A DNA stretch of 64,000 nucleotides from Brevibacillus brevis NBRC 100599. Its GTDB lineage: Bacteria > Bacillota > Bacilli > Brevibacillales > Brevibacillaceae. Under the pieces are notes generated by a model. That model was given only the letters and a program-made list of their open reading frames with translations, was not told the DNA's origin and ran no database searches. Of this stretch, positions 17,481 to 26,753 are shown piece after piece. The translations under genes and the position numbers were made by a program. The stretch covers positions 2,549,501 to 2,613,500 of the forward strand of contig NC_012491.1 of assembly GCF_000010165.1 (NCBI RefSeq), read 5' to 3'. Positions within the stretch are counted from its first letter, which is position 1. The number at the start of each line of letters is the position of its first letter.

Positions 17481-18338
17481 CTAATCGTGAAGCGGTTTCT
17501 TGTTTTCATCAAGCGTGAAGCCTTCTCCGAGAACTTCATGCACGTCGTTTACGATGACAAAAGCATGCGGGTCAATTTCTTGCACAATGGTTTTAAAACG
17601 CATGACTTCATTTCGGCTGACAACGACATAGATGACTTTCTTTTCTTCGCCAGAGTAGGCGCCTTTACCGGCTAATAGTGTCACACCACGACCCACATCG
17701 AGAATGTGCTTGGAGATGCTATCTGCTTCGTTGGAGATGATCGTCAATGCTTTTCCTGCATAAGCGCCATCTTGGAAAAAGTCGATGACACGTGCTGCGA
17801 TAAAGACGACGACAAGGGTATACATGGCGCTTTCTAGATTCAAATAGACGAGGGACGCCCCGATGACCAAAATGTCTCCGAAAAATAACGTTCTTCCCAT
17901 GCTAATACCCATGTATTTCTGAAGCAGTCTGGCAATGATGTCCACACCGCCAGTCGTTCCACCGTAACGGAAAATAATCCCTAACCCGACACCAACAGCT
18001 ACCCCGGCATACAGGGAAGCAAGCAGGCGATCTTTCATCGGCAATGGAAGCACACCATCAAATAAGGATAAAAAGACGGAAAGAGAAACCGTTCCCAAAA
18101 TCGTGTAGAAAAAAGAAGTCCGTCCAAGAATTTTCCAGCCCAAGAAAAATAACGGTATGTTCAGGACAAAGAAGACGATTCCCTGATCTACAACCGGAAC
18201 TAGCAGCTTGATCAAAATACTGATACCAGTGATACCGCCCTCAGCTAGATGATTGGGAATGTTGAACGCGTTAATACCAAATCCCATAATGGCAGAACCG
18301 ATGATAATAGCAATGATACTGTCAAGACGAATTTTCAT
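17481..18338 (-). CDS. ypjC: YitT/DUF161 family membrane protein (YpjC-like)
   Basis: The 285-residue protein has five or six membrane segments in its first 200 residues, starting SIIAIIIGSAIMGFGINAFN and including NHLAEGGITGISIL, the YitT signature. The last 85 residues form a soluble DUF2179 domain (KALTIISNEADSISKHIL onward). On the minus strand AGGAGG lies a few bases before the ATG. It is the only minus-strand gene between trp and leu that is certain. B. subtilis has ypjC here. The transported substrate, if any, is unknown. Confidence 0.87.
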   Translation of the reverse strand: MKIRLDSIIAIIIGSAIMGFGINAFNIPNHLAEGGITGISILIKLLVPVVDQGIVFFVLNIPLFFLGWKILGRTSFFYTILGTVSLSVFLSLFDGVLPLPMKDRLLASLYAGVAVGVGLGIIFRYGGTTGGVDIIARLLQKYMGISMGRTLFFGDILVIGASLVYLNLESAMYTLVVVFIAARVIDFFQDGAYAGKALTIISNEADSISKHILDVGRGVTLLAGKGAYSGEEKKVIYVVVSRNEVMRFKTIVQEIDPHAFVIVNDVHEVLGEGFTLDENKKPLHD

Positions 18339-18391
18339 ATATCCTCCTGTTCGCCGGATCAGGAAACAGGCTTCCCCCCGGACTTGATGTG

Positions 18392-18413
18392 CAGGTAATA
18401 CTTGTGTTACCTG
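18392..18413. promoter_or_regulatory. Inverted repeat between ypjC and ypjD
   Basis: CAGGTAA at 18392-18398 and TTACCTG at 18407-18413 are a perfect 7-bp dyad with an 8-base centre. It lies between divergently transcribed genes and could be an operator. No clear promoter boxes could be fixed around it. Confidence 0.35.
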
Positions 18414-18553
18414 AGGGCTATCCGAAAGCCATTATAAATGAACGCTCGTTTGATTGTCCATATGCTGGAAAGACGAAGTATTGTGATTTGGCAAACGAAG
18501 CCTTTTTTAGTACGATAGGTGAAAGAGAGAAGAATGTGAAAAGGAGTGGGCGG

Positions 18554-18901
18554 ATGGAACGGCAAAAGACAATGCAAGAGATGCAGCAAGAAGTTGATCA
18601 ATACATATCGCAATTTAAAGAAGGATATTTTTCTCCGCTTTCGATGCTGGCTAGAATGACCGAAGAAGTAGGTGAATTAGCCAGAGAAATTAACCACTTT
18701 TATGGAGAAAAACCAAAGAAAAAGGACGAAGGCGAAAAAACAGTAGAAGAAGAGCTGGGTGACGTACTCTTCATCGTGATTTGTTTCGCAAACTCACTCG
18801 GAATCGATTTGCAGGAAGCATTTGATCGTATTATGCACAAGTTTAATACCCGCGATAAAGATCGCTGGACGAGAATAGAGGAGAACGAGCAGTATGACTA
18901 A
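18554..18901 (+). CDS. ypjD: MazG-family nucleotide pyrophosphohydrolase YpjD
   Basis: The 115-residue all-helical protein has the MazG metal-binding pattern: EEVGELAREI with EExxE near residue 31, and EEELGDVLFIVICFAN with ExxD near 68. Enzymes of this family hydrolyse nucleoside triphosphates to monophosphate and pyrophosphate; the real substrate is unknown. I chose the ATG at 18554 because AAGGAGTGGG precedes it and homologues begin there; the open frame extends upstream without a ribosome site. It overlaps dapB by eight bases. Confidence 0.88.
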   Translation: MERQKTMQEMQQEVDQYISQFKEGYFSPLSMLARMTEEVGELAREINHFYGEKPKKKDEGEKTVEEELGDVLFIVICFANSLGIDLQEAFDRIMHKFNTRDKDRWTRIEENEQYD

Positions 18902-19646
18902 ACAAATTCGTGTAGCAGTTGCTGGCGCAAATGGTCGAATGGGGCAAGAAGTAGTGAAAATGCTCGCGCAGGATACGGCGCTCGTTTTTACAGGCAATTT
19001 GGATACGCGTGTTGGTGAAGATGAAATTAATCAACAATTGGACGAAATGAAGCCGGATGTTTTGGTAGACTTTACGACACCGCATACGGTGTATCGTCAT
19101 ATGGAGCTCTGTCTGGCTCGTGGTGTGCGACCGGTTGTTGGCACAACGGGGCTGACGACAGAGCAGCTGCAAGACATGACGGAGCGCTATAAAGAAGCAG
19201 GACTGGGTGCCGTCATTGCTCCGAATTTTGCAATCGGAGCGATTCTATGTATGAAATTTTCCGCAATGGCAGCAAAATATATGCCACATGTGGAAATTAT
19301 CGAGCTACATCATGACCGAAAGCTGGATGCACCAAGTGGAACTGCTTTGAAGACCGCGGAGATGATTGCAGCCGTTCGGGAAGAGCTCAAGCAAGGGCAT
19401 CCGGAAGAGGTAGAAACAATTCCAGGCGCTCGCGGAGCAGATTACGAAGGCTTCCGGATTCATAGTGTCCGCCTGCCAGGCATGGTGGCCCATCAAGAGG
19501 TTTTGTTTGGGGCAACAGGCCAAACGCTGTCCATTCGCCATGATTCGATTAACCGGGAATCTTTCATGCCTGGCGTAAATATGGCCATTAAAGCTGTAAT
19601 GAATATGAACGGATTGATTTACGGATTGGAACATCTGATTGATTAA
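18894..19646 (+). CDS. dapB: 4-hydroxy-tetrahydrodipicolinate reductase DapB
   Basis: DapB reduces the dihydrodipicolinate precursor in lysine and diaminopimelate synthesis, needed for peptidoglycan and for spore dipicolinate. The 250 residues include the nucleotide-binding VAVAGANGRMGQE at the N-terminus, VGTTGLT, and the substrate site ELHHDRKLDAPSGTA with the catalytic His-His pair. The start overlaps the ypjD stop in ATGACTAA. AGAGGAGAA lies about 11 bases upstream. Confidence 0.96.
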   Translation: MTKQIRVAVAGANGRMGQEVVKMLAQDTALVFTGNLDTRVGEDEINQQLDEMKPDVLVDFTTPHTVYRHMELCLARGVRPVVGTTGLTTEQLQDMTERYKEAGLGAVIAPNFAIGAILCMKFSAMAAKYMPHVEIIELHHDRKLDAPSGTALKTAEMIAAVREELKQGHPEEVETIPGARGADYEGFRIHSVRLPGMVAHQEVLFGATGQTLSIRHDSINRESFMPGVNMAIKAVMNMNGLIYGLEHLID

Positions 19647-19694
19647 ACGTTTGTTTAACATACACACTTACCCAGCCATAAGGGAGAGGTTTTC

Positions 19695-20105
19695 TTGAAA
19701 ATTGCATTGATTGCCCATGATCGAATGAAAGAACAGATTGTGCAACTAGCGATGGCCTATGAATCCATTTTGGCAAAACATGACCTGTATGCCACAGGAA
19801 CAACTGGGTCGCGAATCATGGAAGCTACGTCGCTTTCCCTAACCCGATTTCTGTCAGGACCATTAGGGGGCGATCAACAAATCGGTGCGATGATCGCCCG
19901 CAATGAGATGGATTTGATTATCTTTTTGCGTGATCCGCTTACCTCTCAACCGCATGAACCTGATATTATCGCACTGCTTCGACTGTGTGATGTGCACAAG
20001 ATACCGTTTGCCACCAATCTCGGTTCGGCAGAAATCATGCTGAAGGCCTTGGAGCTGGGGCAACTGGATTGGCGCGAAGTGGTGCGTGAGGAGAATGAAG
20101 CATGA
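19695..20105 (+). CDS. mgsA: Methylglyoxal synthase MgsA
   Basis: MgsA converts dihydroxyacetone phosphate to methylglyoxal and phosphate, a bypass of lower glycolysis under phosphate limitation. The 136 residues begin [12 protein letters not shown] and contain [19 protein letters not shown] with the catalytic aspartate, and [14 protein letters not shown]. The start is TTG at 19695 behind AGGGAGAGG. Its stop overlaps bshB1 by four bases. Linking it to bacillithiol genes fits the role of bacillithiol in methylglyoxal detoxification, an inference from known biology. Confidence 0.95.
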   Translation: MKIALIAHDRMKEQIVQLAMAYESILAKHDLYATGTTGSRIMEATSLSLTRFLSGPLGGDQQIGAMIARNEMDLIIFLRDPLTSQPHEPDIIALLRLCDVHKIPFATNLGSAEIMLKALELGQLDWREVVREENEA

Positions 20106-20797
20106 GTTCACTCGATATTTTGGCAATCGGCGCTCATCCTGACGATGTCGAGATCGGCGCGGCAGGCAGTCTGATTTTGGCAGCGAAAGAGGGGAAAAGC
20201 GTGGGGATTCTCGACTTGACCTACGCGGAATTGTCATCGAATGGAACGGTGGAGAGAAGGCAACAGGAAGCGGCTGCCGCTGACCAAGTGATGGGTGTGG
20301 CTGCCCGCTATAATTTTGGACTGCCTGATCGGGGCTTGGAAGCAGTCAGGGAAAGTGCGATTGAACGCGTCGTAAAGCTCGTTCGTGAAACACGCCCAGC
20401 CATTGTGCTTGCGCCTTATTATTCGGATCGTCATCCAGATCACGAAAGTGTAAGTCGTATCGTTCGAGAAGCGGTGTTTAATGCAGGCATCCGCAAGTAT
20501 TTGCCGGAGCCTTCTTTGCCTGCCTATCGACCATCGCAATTCCTTTACTATTTTATTAATTCCACTATCACACCGCAGGTTGTTGTGGATATCACTGGCG
20601 TTTATTCGCAAAAAATGGAGGCGCTGCGTTGCTACCGCAGTCAGTTTGAGCTAGAAGAAGGCAGTGTTCAAACACCCCTTACCAATGGATATCTGGAGTC
20701 TGTCGAGTATCGAGAACGATTATTTGGTCAGCAGGCTGGTGTAGCCTACGCAGAAGGATTTGTCAGTGCAGCTCCGTATGTATTAAAGAGCTTGTGA
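20102..20797 (+). CDS. bshB1: Bacillithiol biosynthesis deacetylase BshB1
   Basis: BshB1 removes the acetyl group from N-acetylglucosaminyl-malate in bacillithiol synthesis. The 231-residue PIG-L/LmbE-type protein has the zinc-binding AHPDDVEIG at residues 11-19, FGLPDRGLE, and [16 protein letters not shown] with the third histidine ligand. It starts in an ATGA overlap with mgsA and is 16 bases from bshA, which supplies its substrate. Confidence 0.94.
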   Translation: MSSLDILAIGAHPDDVEIGAAGSLILAAKEGKSVGILDLTYAELSSNGTVERRQQEAAAADQVMGVAARYNFGLPDRGLEAVRESAIERVVKLVRETRPAIVLAPYYSDRHPDHESVSRIVREAVFNAGIRKYLPEPSLPAYRPSQFLYYFINSTITPQVVVDITGVYSQKMEALRCYRSQFELEEGSVQTPLTNGYLESVEYRERLFGQQAGVAYAEGFVSAAPYVLKSL

Positions 20798-20813
20798 GAA
20801 GGAGTGACACTGT

Positions 20814-21956
20814 ATGAAGATCGGGATTACATGCTACCCGTCATTGGGAGGATCGGGCGTAGTAGCTACGGAGCTTGGCAAGCTATTGGCTGAGCGAGGA
20901 CATCAAGTTCATTTCATTACTGGTGGAATGCCATTTCGCTTAGGCGCGTTTCACCCGAACATTTTCTATCATGAAGTAGAAGTGAACAACTATGATGTTT
21001 TTAAATATCCACCCTATGATTTGACCTTGGCGAACCGAATGGCGCAAGTGGCGAAAAATGAAAACCTGGACTTATTACATGTGCATTATGCTGTGCCACA
21101 TGCGTTGTGTGCGTTCCTTGCCAAGCAAATGGTAGGGGATCATTTGAAAATTGTGACCACCCTGCACGGGACGGATATTACCGTTCTGGGTTATGACTCG
21201 AATCTGAGTGATATGATCCGCTTCGGTATTGAGCGAAGCGATTTGGTAACAGCGGTGTCCAATGATTTGATCAGGCAGACGAAAGAGCTGCTGCATACGG
21301 AAAAAGAAATTGTCCCAGTGTACAACTTCGTAGACAAGCGGCGTTATTACCCGAAAGAGGTTACGAAGCTGAAAAAGGTATTTGCACCGAATGGTGAAAA
21401 AATTCTTATGCACATTTCTAATTTCCGTCCGGTCAAACGAGTGCCAGATGTGATTGAAATATTTTCACGCGTACGTGAAGAAGTGCCTTCCAGACTAATC
21501 CTTATTGGTGAAGGTCCCGAAATGGGGCTGGTCCGCAAAATGATCGCTGAGCTCGGTCTGAACGACGATGTCTGCTTCCTCGGTAAGCAGGAAGACGTTG
21601 CCGAGGTATTGTCCATGGCAGACATCATGCTGCTTCCATCAGAAAAGGAAAGCTTCGGTCTCGTTGCACTAGAAGCAATGGCTTGTGGTGTGCCTGTCGT
21701 CGCAACAGTGGCAGGAGGTTTGCCCGAAGTCGTGCTGGATGGTGTGAACGGCTTCTTGCGTCCAATTGGCGACGTGGAAGGCATGGCGAAAGAAACAATA
21801 CGTCTCTTGCAAAATGAAGAGCTATACCGCGAATTCTCTGCGAACAGCATTGAGCGATCCTGCAAAACATTTTGTCATGAAACGATTGCCTCGCAGTATG
21901 AGGCACTCTACGCTAACTTGCTGGTAAGCAAATCCGAAGAAAATCTAAGCTTTTGA
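20814..21956 (+). CDS. bshA: Bacillithiol biosynthesis glycosyltransferase BshA
   Basis: BshA links N-acetylglucosamine from UDP-GlcNAc to L-malate, the first step of bacillithiol synthesis. The 380-residue GT4 fold starts IGITCYPSLGGSGVVATELG and includes HVHYAVPHALCAFLAKQM, TTLHGTDITVLG, SNFRPVKRV and the C-terminal nucleotide-binding PSEKESFGLVALEAMACGVP with its ExxxxxxxE motif. GAAGGAGTGA precedes the ATG. Confidence 0.94.
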   Translation: MKIGITCYPSLGGSGVVATELGKLLAERGHQVHFITGGMPFRLGAFHPNIFYHEVEVNNYDVFKYPPYDLTLANRMAQVAKNENLDLLHVHYAVPHALCAFLAKQMVGDHLKIVTTLHGTDITVLGYDSNLSDMIRFGIERSDLVTAVSNDLIRQTKELLHTEKEIVPVYNFVDKRRYYPKEVTKLKKVFAPNGEKILMHISNFRPVKRVPDVIEIFSRVREEVPSRLILIGEGPEMGLVRKMIAELGLNDDVCFLGKQEDVAEVLSMADIMLLPSEKESFGLVALEAMACGVPVVATVAGGLPEVVLDGVNGFLRPIGDVEGMAKETIRLLQNEELYREFSANSIERSCKTFCHETIASQYEALYANLLVSKSEENLSF

Positions 21957-21969
21957 ACGTAAGATGGTG

Positions 21970-21994
21970 CTTTTGGCTAGCTGATGCACCTTGG
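21970..21994 (+). other. Weak hairpin in the bshA-cca gap
   Basis: A short dyad, GGTGC with GCACC, flanks GGCTAGCTGAT in the 127-base gap between bshA and the cca start. No U run follows. It may be a processing hairpin; there is no strong terminator here. Confidence 0.3.
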
Positions 21995-22083
21995 ATAGTA
22001 AAATGAACAATCCATACAGAACTCTCATGAAAAACGCCTCCTTGTGTAGATCAGGCGGAGCAAACCAGAAAGGGGGGATTGGA

Positions 22084-23307
22084 TTGGCGATAGAATTGGC
22101 AAAGCGTGTTCTCGACAGATTGGAGGAACACGGCTTTGAAGCTTACTACGTGGGTGGTTGCGTCCGCGATTGGCTTTTACAACGACCTGTTCATGATATA
22201 GATATATGTACGAATGCCCATCCCGGCGACGTCATCCTATTGTTTCCCGATCATGTCCCGACTGGTCTGAAACACGGTACTGTATCTGTAAAAGTCGAGG
22301 GGCAGCTGTTTGAAGTAACCACGTTTCGGACGGAAGGAAAATATGAAGATTACCGTCGACCCGCTGAGGTTCAGTTCGTTTCAGAACTTCGGCTCGATCT
22401 GGAGCGACGTGATTTTACGATGAACGCAATGGCGATGGATCGTCATCAAGTATTGCACGACCCGTTCGGTGGACAAGAGGACATAGAGCATCGGTTGGTT
22501 CGGGCTGTAGGCATTCCACTAGAGAGATTTCAGGAGGATGCCCTTCGACTTTTACGAGGTGTGCGATTTGCTTCTCAGCTAGGTTTTGTTATAGAAGACC
22601 AAACCATGCTTGCTATGAAACAGATGGCACCTTTGTTAGCTCATATTGCAGTGGAGCGCATCAGGGAAGAGCTGAATAAAACGCTCGACAGTAAAGCTCC
22701 AGAGGTTGGTTGTCAGTTGTTGAATGAAACGAGGCTCATGGCGTATGCTCCGGAGGTAGAAAAACTGTTCATCCTCTCAAATGAGCATGCTTGGCGGCTC
22801 CGTCATTTGCAAACCGTGACACAAAAATGGTCGTTGCTCCTGTTTGCTGCGAATTATTCACCTGTGCAAGCGCGTGAAGTATGCCGATTCCTCAAAATGT
22901 CCAAACGCGAGACAGAAGCAATTTGTTGCTTGGTTGAACTTCTTACGCGATTGCAGCCGAAATGGGATGTCCCTCAAGAGATCGAGTGGGGACCATTGCT
23001 GCTTGAAGTCGGGTGGGACACGTGCAACGAGTTCTTTCTTTTATTGCAAGCGTGTTGGTGGGAGGAGAGGCAATCGTTTTCGATGCAGGCACTCCTCGAT
23101 CAATACGAAAATATGCCTGTCAAAACCATCAAGGATTTGGCAATCACGGGGCTTGACCTGCAAGTAGCCGTTCAGAAAAAGCCAGGAGAGTGGATTGTCC
23201 GCGTCTTGGAATCGTTGCTTAGACAAACGGCTCTGCACGGTTTACCAAATACACCAGAAGCACTTGTCGAAGTTGCAAAGAAAGAGGTTGCACAAGATGA
23301 ACATTAA
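22084..23307 (+). CDS. cca: CCA-adding tRNA nucleotidyltransferase
   Basis: The enzyme adds or repairs the 3' CCA end of tRNAs. The class II nucleotidyltransferase head is clear: YYVGGCVRDWLL, the catalytic aspartates in HDIDICTNA, RRDFTMNAMAMD, and EDALRLLRGVRFASQLGF. The start is taken as TTG at 22084 because AAGGGGGG lies six bases upstream and the product (407 residues) then has normal length; upstream in-frame ATG codons at 21991 and 22003 lack ribosome sites. The gene overlaps birA by 11 bases. Confidence 0.92.
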   Translation: MAIELAKRVLDRLEEHGFEAYYVGGCVRDWLLQRPVHDIDICTNAHPGDVILLFPDHVPTGLKHGTVSVKVEGQLFEVTTFRTEGKYEDYRRPAEVQFVSELRLDLERRDFTMNAMAMDRHQVLHDPFGGQEDIEHRLVRAVGIPLERFQEDALRLLRGVRFASQLGFVIEDQTMLAMKQMAPLLAHIAVERIREELNKTLDSKAPEVGCQLLNETRLMAYAPEVEKLFILSNEHAWRLRHLQTVTQKWSLLLFAANYSPVQAREVCRFLKMSKRETEAICCLVELLTRLQPKWDVPQEIEWGPLLLEVGWDTCNEFFLLLQACWWEERQSFSMQALLDQYENMPVKTIKDLAITGLDLQVAVQKKPGEWIVRVLESLLRQTALHGLPNTPEALVEVAKKEVAQDEH

Positions 23308-24280
23308 GCAAGTCATCCTCCAAGCATTCCGTGATCAGCCAGGCAGTTTCATTTCTGGTGAAGAATTAAGCCAAACATGCGGCTGCTCAAGGACGGCCGT
23401 TTGGAAACATATCGAAGAGCTCCGCCGGGATGGTTACGAGGTGGAGGCGGTTCGCAAATCGGGGTATCGCCTGCTGGTTGCCCCTGATCGCTTGTCCGCA
23501 GCAGAAATTATGGCTGGACTGGAAACGAATCGGATCGGTCAAAATGTCATCGCTTACGATGAGGTGGTATCTACACAGCCACTCGCACACGAGGCTGCGG
23601 CAAAAGGGGCAGTAGAAGGTACGATTGTGCTCGCCGAGCTGCAAACAGGTGGGAAAGGCAGACTCGGTCGCCCCTGGCATTCTCCGAAAGGAACGGGGAT
23701 CTGGATGAGCTTGATCATCCGACCTTCGATTCCGTTACCGAAGACACCTCAAATGACGTTGCTAACGGCGGTTGCTGTAGCGAAAACAATCCGGGAAGAG
23801 ACTGGGTTGCCTGTCAAAATCAAATGGCCGAACGATATTTTTATCGGTGACAAAAAAGTATGCGGCATTTTGACAGAACTCAATGCTGAATCTGACCGGG
23901 TCAATTATTTAGTGATCGGAATAGGGCTCAATGCCAACAGCCTCGAGTCTGATTTCCCATCTGAATTGGCACAGATTGTGACTTCGCTTCGAATTGAATC
24001 TGGTGAGTCACTCAAGCGTGTTACGTTTATCCAGCGGCTCTGCCGAATTTTTGAAGAAGAGTACGACCACTATTTGCGAGCTGGCTTCGAGCGTGTCAAA
24101 CAAGAGTGGGAAAACCATTCATACACCATTGGCAAATGGGTGACCCTCCAGACGATTTCACAACAGCTGGAAGGTCGTGCTGTTGGTTTGGATGAAGAAG
24201 GCGTACTCATGGTCGAGGATCAGGCTGGACAGATTCACAAAGTTTATTCGGCTGATGTCAATTATCGTGCAAATGATTGA
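23297..24280 (+). CDS. birA: Bifunctional biotin protein ligase / biotin repressor BirA
   Basis: BirA attaches biotin to carboxylases and represses biotin genes when biotin is ample. The 327 residues start with a winged helix-turn-helix (SGEELSQTCGCSRTAVWKHI at about 18-37), so the repressor function is kept. The ligase core has GGKGRLGRPWHSPKGTGIWM for biotinyl-AMP binding and IKWPNDIFIGDKKVCGIL with the catalytic lysine. The ATG at 23297 lies within the end of cca, with AGAGG upstream. Confidence 0.94.
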   Translation: MNIKQVILQAFRDQPGSFISGEELSQTCGCSRTAVWKHIEELRRDGYEVEAVRKSGYRLLVAPDRLSAAEIMAGLETNRIGQNVIAYDEVVSTQPLAHEAAAKGAVEGTIVLAELQTGGKGRLGRPWHSPKGTGIWMSLIIRPSIPLPKTPQMTLLTAVAVAKTIREETGLPVKIKWPNDIFIGDKKVCGILTELNAESDRVNYLVIGIGLNANSLESDFPSELAQIVTSLRIESGESLKRVTFIQRLCRIFEEEYDHYLRAGFERVKQEWENHSYTIGKWVTLQTISQQLEGRAVGLDEEGVLMVEDQAGQIHKVYSADVNYRAND

Positions 24281-24540
24281 AGCATTTGTTATACTCCAAT
24301 TTGGAGGCTGTATCACTTCGTGAACGGTACTCCCGGAGTATTTTTGTATCTATCGTGTAATCTTAAATCAATACGTGCAAGGACAAAAATCTGCTCAGAG
24401 CCTGTGTGGACCGAGACAGAAGGAATCCGCTAACGCAAAATGTCTTTTTGACATGGACAACCTTCTCCCGATTGACGCGAGAAGGTTTTTTTATTCCTCA
24501 CACGATCCACGGGCTTGATGCGAAAGAGGAGCAATGAAAA
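24281..24540 (+). other. Leader region upstream of panB with several hairpins
   Basis: The gap holds an extended -10 element (TGTTATACT) near 24288-24296 without a good -35 box, a small TACTC/GAGTA hairpin followed by ATTTTT near 24335, an ATGTC-T5-GACAT hairpin near 24440, and a strong terminator at 24459-24492. A promoter here would give a terminated RNA of roughly 190 bases, which could be an attenuator. No known riboswitch pattern and no T-box element was recognised. Confidence 0.35.
24459..24492 (+). terminator. Terminator between birA and panB
   Basis: AACCTTCTC at 24459-24467 pairs with GAGAAGGTT at 24479-24487 and is followed by seven T residues. It separates the cca-birA transcript from panBCD. 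Confidence 0.88.
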
Positions 24541-25404
24541 ATGGCACAAAACGACAGACCGATTACGACTTCGAGTATCCGCAAGAAAAAAGAAACGCGA
24601 ACCCCGATTACCATGGTGACCGCCTATGATTATCCGGCAGCCAAATTAGTAGATGAAGCTGGCGTTGATATGATTTTGGTCGGTGATTCATTGGGAATGG
24701 TCGTACTTGGTTATGACTCCACGATCCCTGTTACGATGGAGGATATGCTACATCATACGAAAGCAGTAACGAGAGGGGCCAAGCGTGCATTTGTCGTGAC
24801 AGATCTGCCTTTCCTTAGCTATCACGGAACAGTTGAGGAAGCGGTAAAAAACGCGGGCAGACTAATGCAAGAAGGGCTGGCCAAGGCGGTCAAAATGGAA
24901 GGGGGCCGTGAACTCGCCCCAATCATTACACGCTGTGTACAAGCAGGCATCCCTGTCGTTGGACATATTGGGCTTACTCCGCAATCCGTACATCAATTAG
25001 GTGGTTACAAAGTACAAGGAAGAGATCTAGAGGCAGCCAAAAAATTGTTGGACGAAGCCCTTGCAATTCAAGAAGCGGGAGCATTCGCTATTGTTCTGGA
25101 ATGTGTTCCGGAAGAGGTCGCAGGCATGATTGCAGACAAGCTGGACATCCCGGTGATCGGAATTGGAGCGGGTGCAACTTGCGATGGGCAAGTGCTGGTG
25201 TTCCATGATATGGTTGGCTATGCATCGGATATCACACCAAAATTCGTGAAGCGCTACGCAAATATTGGGGAAACAATCCGTGAAGCAGTGGAGACTTATA
25301 ACAAAGAAGTTGAAGCAAGAAGCTTCCCAGGACAAGAGCATGTCTTCCATGCCTCTGAAGAAACCATCAAGGAATTGTACGGGGAAGGAGTGAAACAGTC
25401 ATGA
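24541..25404 (+). CDS. panB: 3-methyl-2-oxobutanoate hydroxymethyltransferase PanB
   Basis: PanB makes ketopantoate, the first step to pantothenate and coenzyme A. The 287 residues show MVTAYDYPAAKLVDEAGVD, GDSLGMVVLGYDSTIPVTM with Mg-binding aspartate, KMEGG, GIGAGATCDGQVLV and HDMVGY. AGAGGAGC lies ten bases before the ATG at 24541; an ATG at 24534 is out of frame. The stop overlaps the panC start. Confidence 0.96.
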   Translation: MAQNDRPITTSSIRKKKETRTPITMVTAYDYPAAKLVDEAGVDMILVGDSLGMVVLGYDSTIPVTMEDMLHHTKAVTRGAKRAFVVTDLPFLSYHGTVEEAVKNAGRLMQEGLAKAVKMEGGRELAPIITRCVQAGIPVVGHIGLTPQSVHQLGGYKVQGRDLEAAKKLLDEALAIQEAGAFAIVLECVPEEVAGMIADKLDIPVIGIGAGATCDGQVLVFHDMVGYASDITPKFVKRYANIGETIREAVETYNKEVEARSFPGQEHVFHASEETIKELYGEGVKQS

Positions 25405-26267
25405 TGCAAACAATGATGCAGCAAGTCTCCACCATTGCAGAAATGCGTGTTCATTTAAAAGATGCTCGTCGGCAAGGCAAAACGATCGGAATGGTACCGA
25501 CCATGGGCTTTCTGCATGAAGGACATCTCAGCTTGGTGAAAGCTGCTCGTGAAGTATGCGATTTGGTTGTGATGAGCATTTTCGTAAACCCGCTGCAATT
25601 CGGACCGAATGAAGACTTTGAACGTTATCCGCGTGATATCGAACGAGATAGCAAAATGGCGGAAGAAGCGGGAGTGGACTTCCTGTTTACCCCGGAAGTG
25701 AGCGAGATGTATCCGACCCCGATGCTGACCAATATTTCTGTGGCAAATGTGACGACTCCATTGTGTGGAGCTTCTCGTCCGGGTCATTTTGATGGCGTAT
25801 CGACCGTCGTCAATAAATTGTTTCAAATTGTCCAGCCCGATTACGCCTTTTTTGGACAAAAGGATGCCCAGCAGGTAGCTGTTGTGACGCAAATGGTTCA
25901 CGACTTGTCGATGCCAGTGCAAATCGTTCCATGCCCGATTGTACGCGAAGCGGATGGGCTTGCCCTGAGCTCTCGGAATGTCTACTTGTCAGCGGATGAG
26001 CGAACACAAGCACTCGTGCTTTCACAGAGCCTGAGGCAAGCAGAAGAATGGCTGAGCGAAGGCGTGGCTCTTTCTACAATCAAGGATCGTATTACGCAAA
26101 TGATTTCCGAAAAACCTTTGGCTGATATTGATTATGTGGAAATTTTGAGCTATCCAGCGCTCACACCAATGGCGCAGGAAACGGCAGGTCAGACGATCAT
26201 CATCGCGCTAGCTGTTCGATTTGGCAAAACACGTCTCATCGACAATACGATTACATCAATCAAGTAG
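25401..26267 (+). CDS. panC: Pantothenate synthetase PanC
   Basis: PanC condenses pantoate and beta-alanine using ATP. The 288 residues contain [18 protein letters not shown] with the HxGH nucleotidyltransferase motif, [26 protein letters not shown] and [10 protein letters not shown]. The ATGATG start overlaps panB in ATGA, with GAAGGAGTGA upstream. panD follows after 20 bases. Confidence 0.96.
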   Translation: MMQTMMQQVSTIAEMRVHLKDARRQGKTIGMVPTMGFLHEGHLSLVKAAREVCDLVVMSIFVNPLQFGPNEDFERYPRDIERDSKMAEEAGVDFLFTPEVSEMYPTPMLTNISVANVTTPLCGASRPGHFDGVSTVVNKLFQIVQPDYAFFGQKDAQQVAVVTQMVHDLSMPVQIVPCPIVREADGLALSSRNVYLSADERTQALVLSQSLRQAEEWLSEGVALSTIKDRITQMISEKPLADIDYVEILSYPALTPMAQETAGQTIIIALAVRFGKTRLIDNTITSIK

Positions 26268-26287
26268 TAATAAGGGAGGAATTGGTA

Positions 26288-26671
26288 GTGTTCCGCACCA
26301 TGATGAAAGCAAAAATCCATCGCGCAACGGTAACTGAGGCAAACTTGAACTATGTAGGAAGTATTACCATCGACAAAAATTTGTTGGATGCGCTGGATAT
26401 TTTGCCAAATGAAAAAGTACAAATCGTCAATAACAACAACGGAGCGCGTCTGGAAACCTACGTCATCGAAGGTGCTCCAGGCAGTGGCGTCATTTGCTTG
26501 AACGGAGCAGCTGCACGTCTCGTACAAGAGGGTGATATCGTGATTATTATTGCCTATGCGATGATGACGGATGAAGAGGCAAGAACCTACAAGCCACGTG
26601 TCGCCATCATGGATGAAAAAAATCAGATCAAAGAATTGATTGCGGAAGAAGTACACGCGACGATTCTGTAA
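26288..26671 (+). CDS. panD: Aspartate 1-decarboxylase PanD
   Basis: PanD makes beta-alanine from aspartate. It is a self-processing pyruvoyl enzyme, and the cleavage site Gly-Ser is seen in [10 protein letters not shown] near residue 24. The conserved [14 protein letters not shown] and [17 protein letters not shown] are present. I take GTG at 26288 as the start because GGGAGG is eight bases upstream and the 127-residue length equals the Bacillus enzyme; an earlier TTG at 26282 is too close to the ribosome site. It completes panBCD. Confidence 0.95.
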   Translation: MFRTMMKAKIHRATVTEANLNYVGSITIDKNLLDALDILPNEKVQIVNNNNGARLETYVIEGAPGSGVICLNGAAARLVQEGDIVIIIAYAMMTDEEARTYKPRVAIMDEKNQIKELIAEEVHATIL

Positions 26672-26753
26672 GCGATCTGTCGACTCCTGCATAGAGCCAC
26701 TTGCCTTGTGAGACAATGAAAGTACTCATGCCTCATAGGGGGTGGCTTTTCTT

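Noticed and set aside
21991..22083. Extended CCA-enzyme start at 21991 or 22003
   Set aside because: No Shine-Dalgarno sequence is present and the extra residues match no family start; TTG at 22084 has a strong one.
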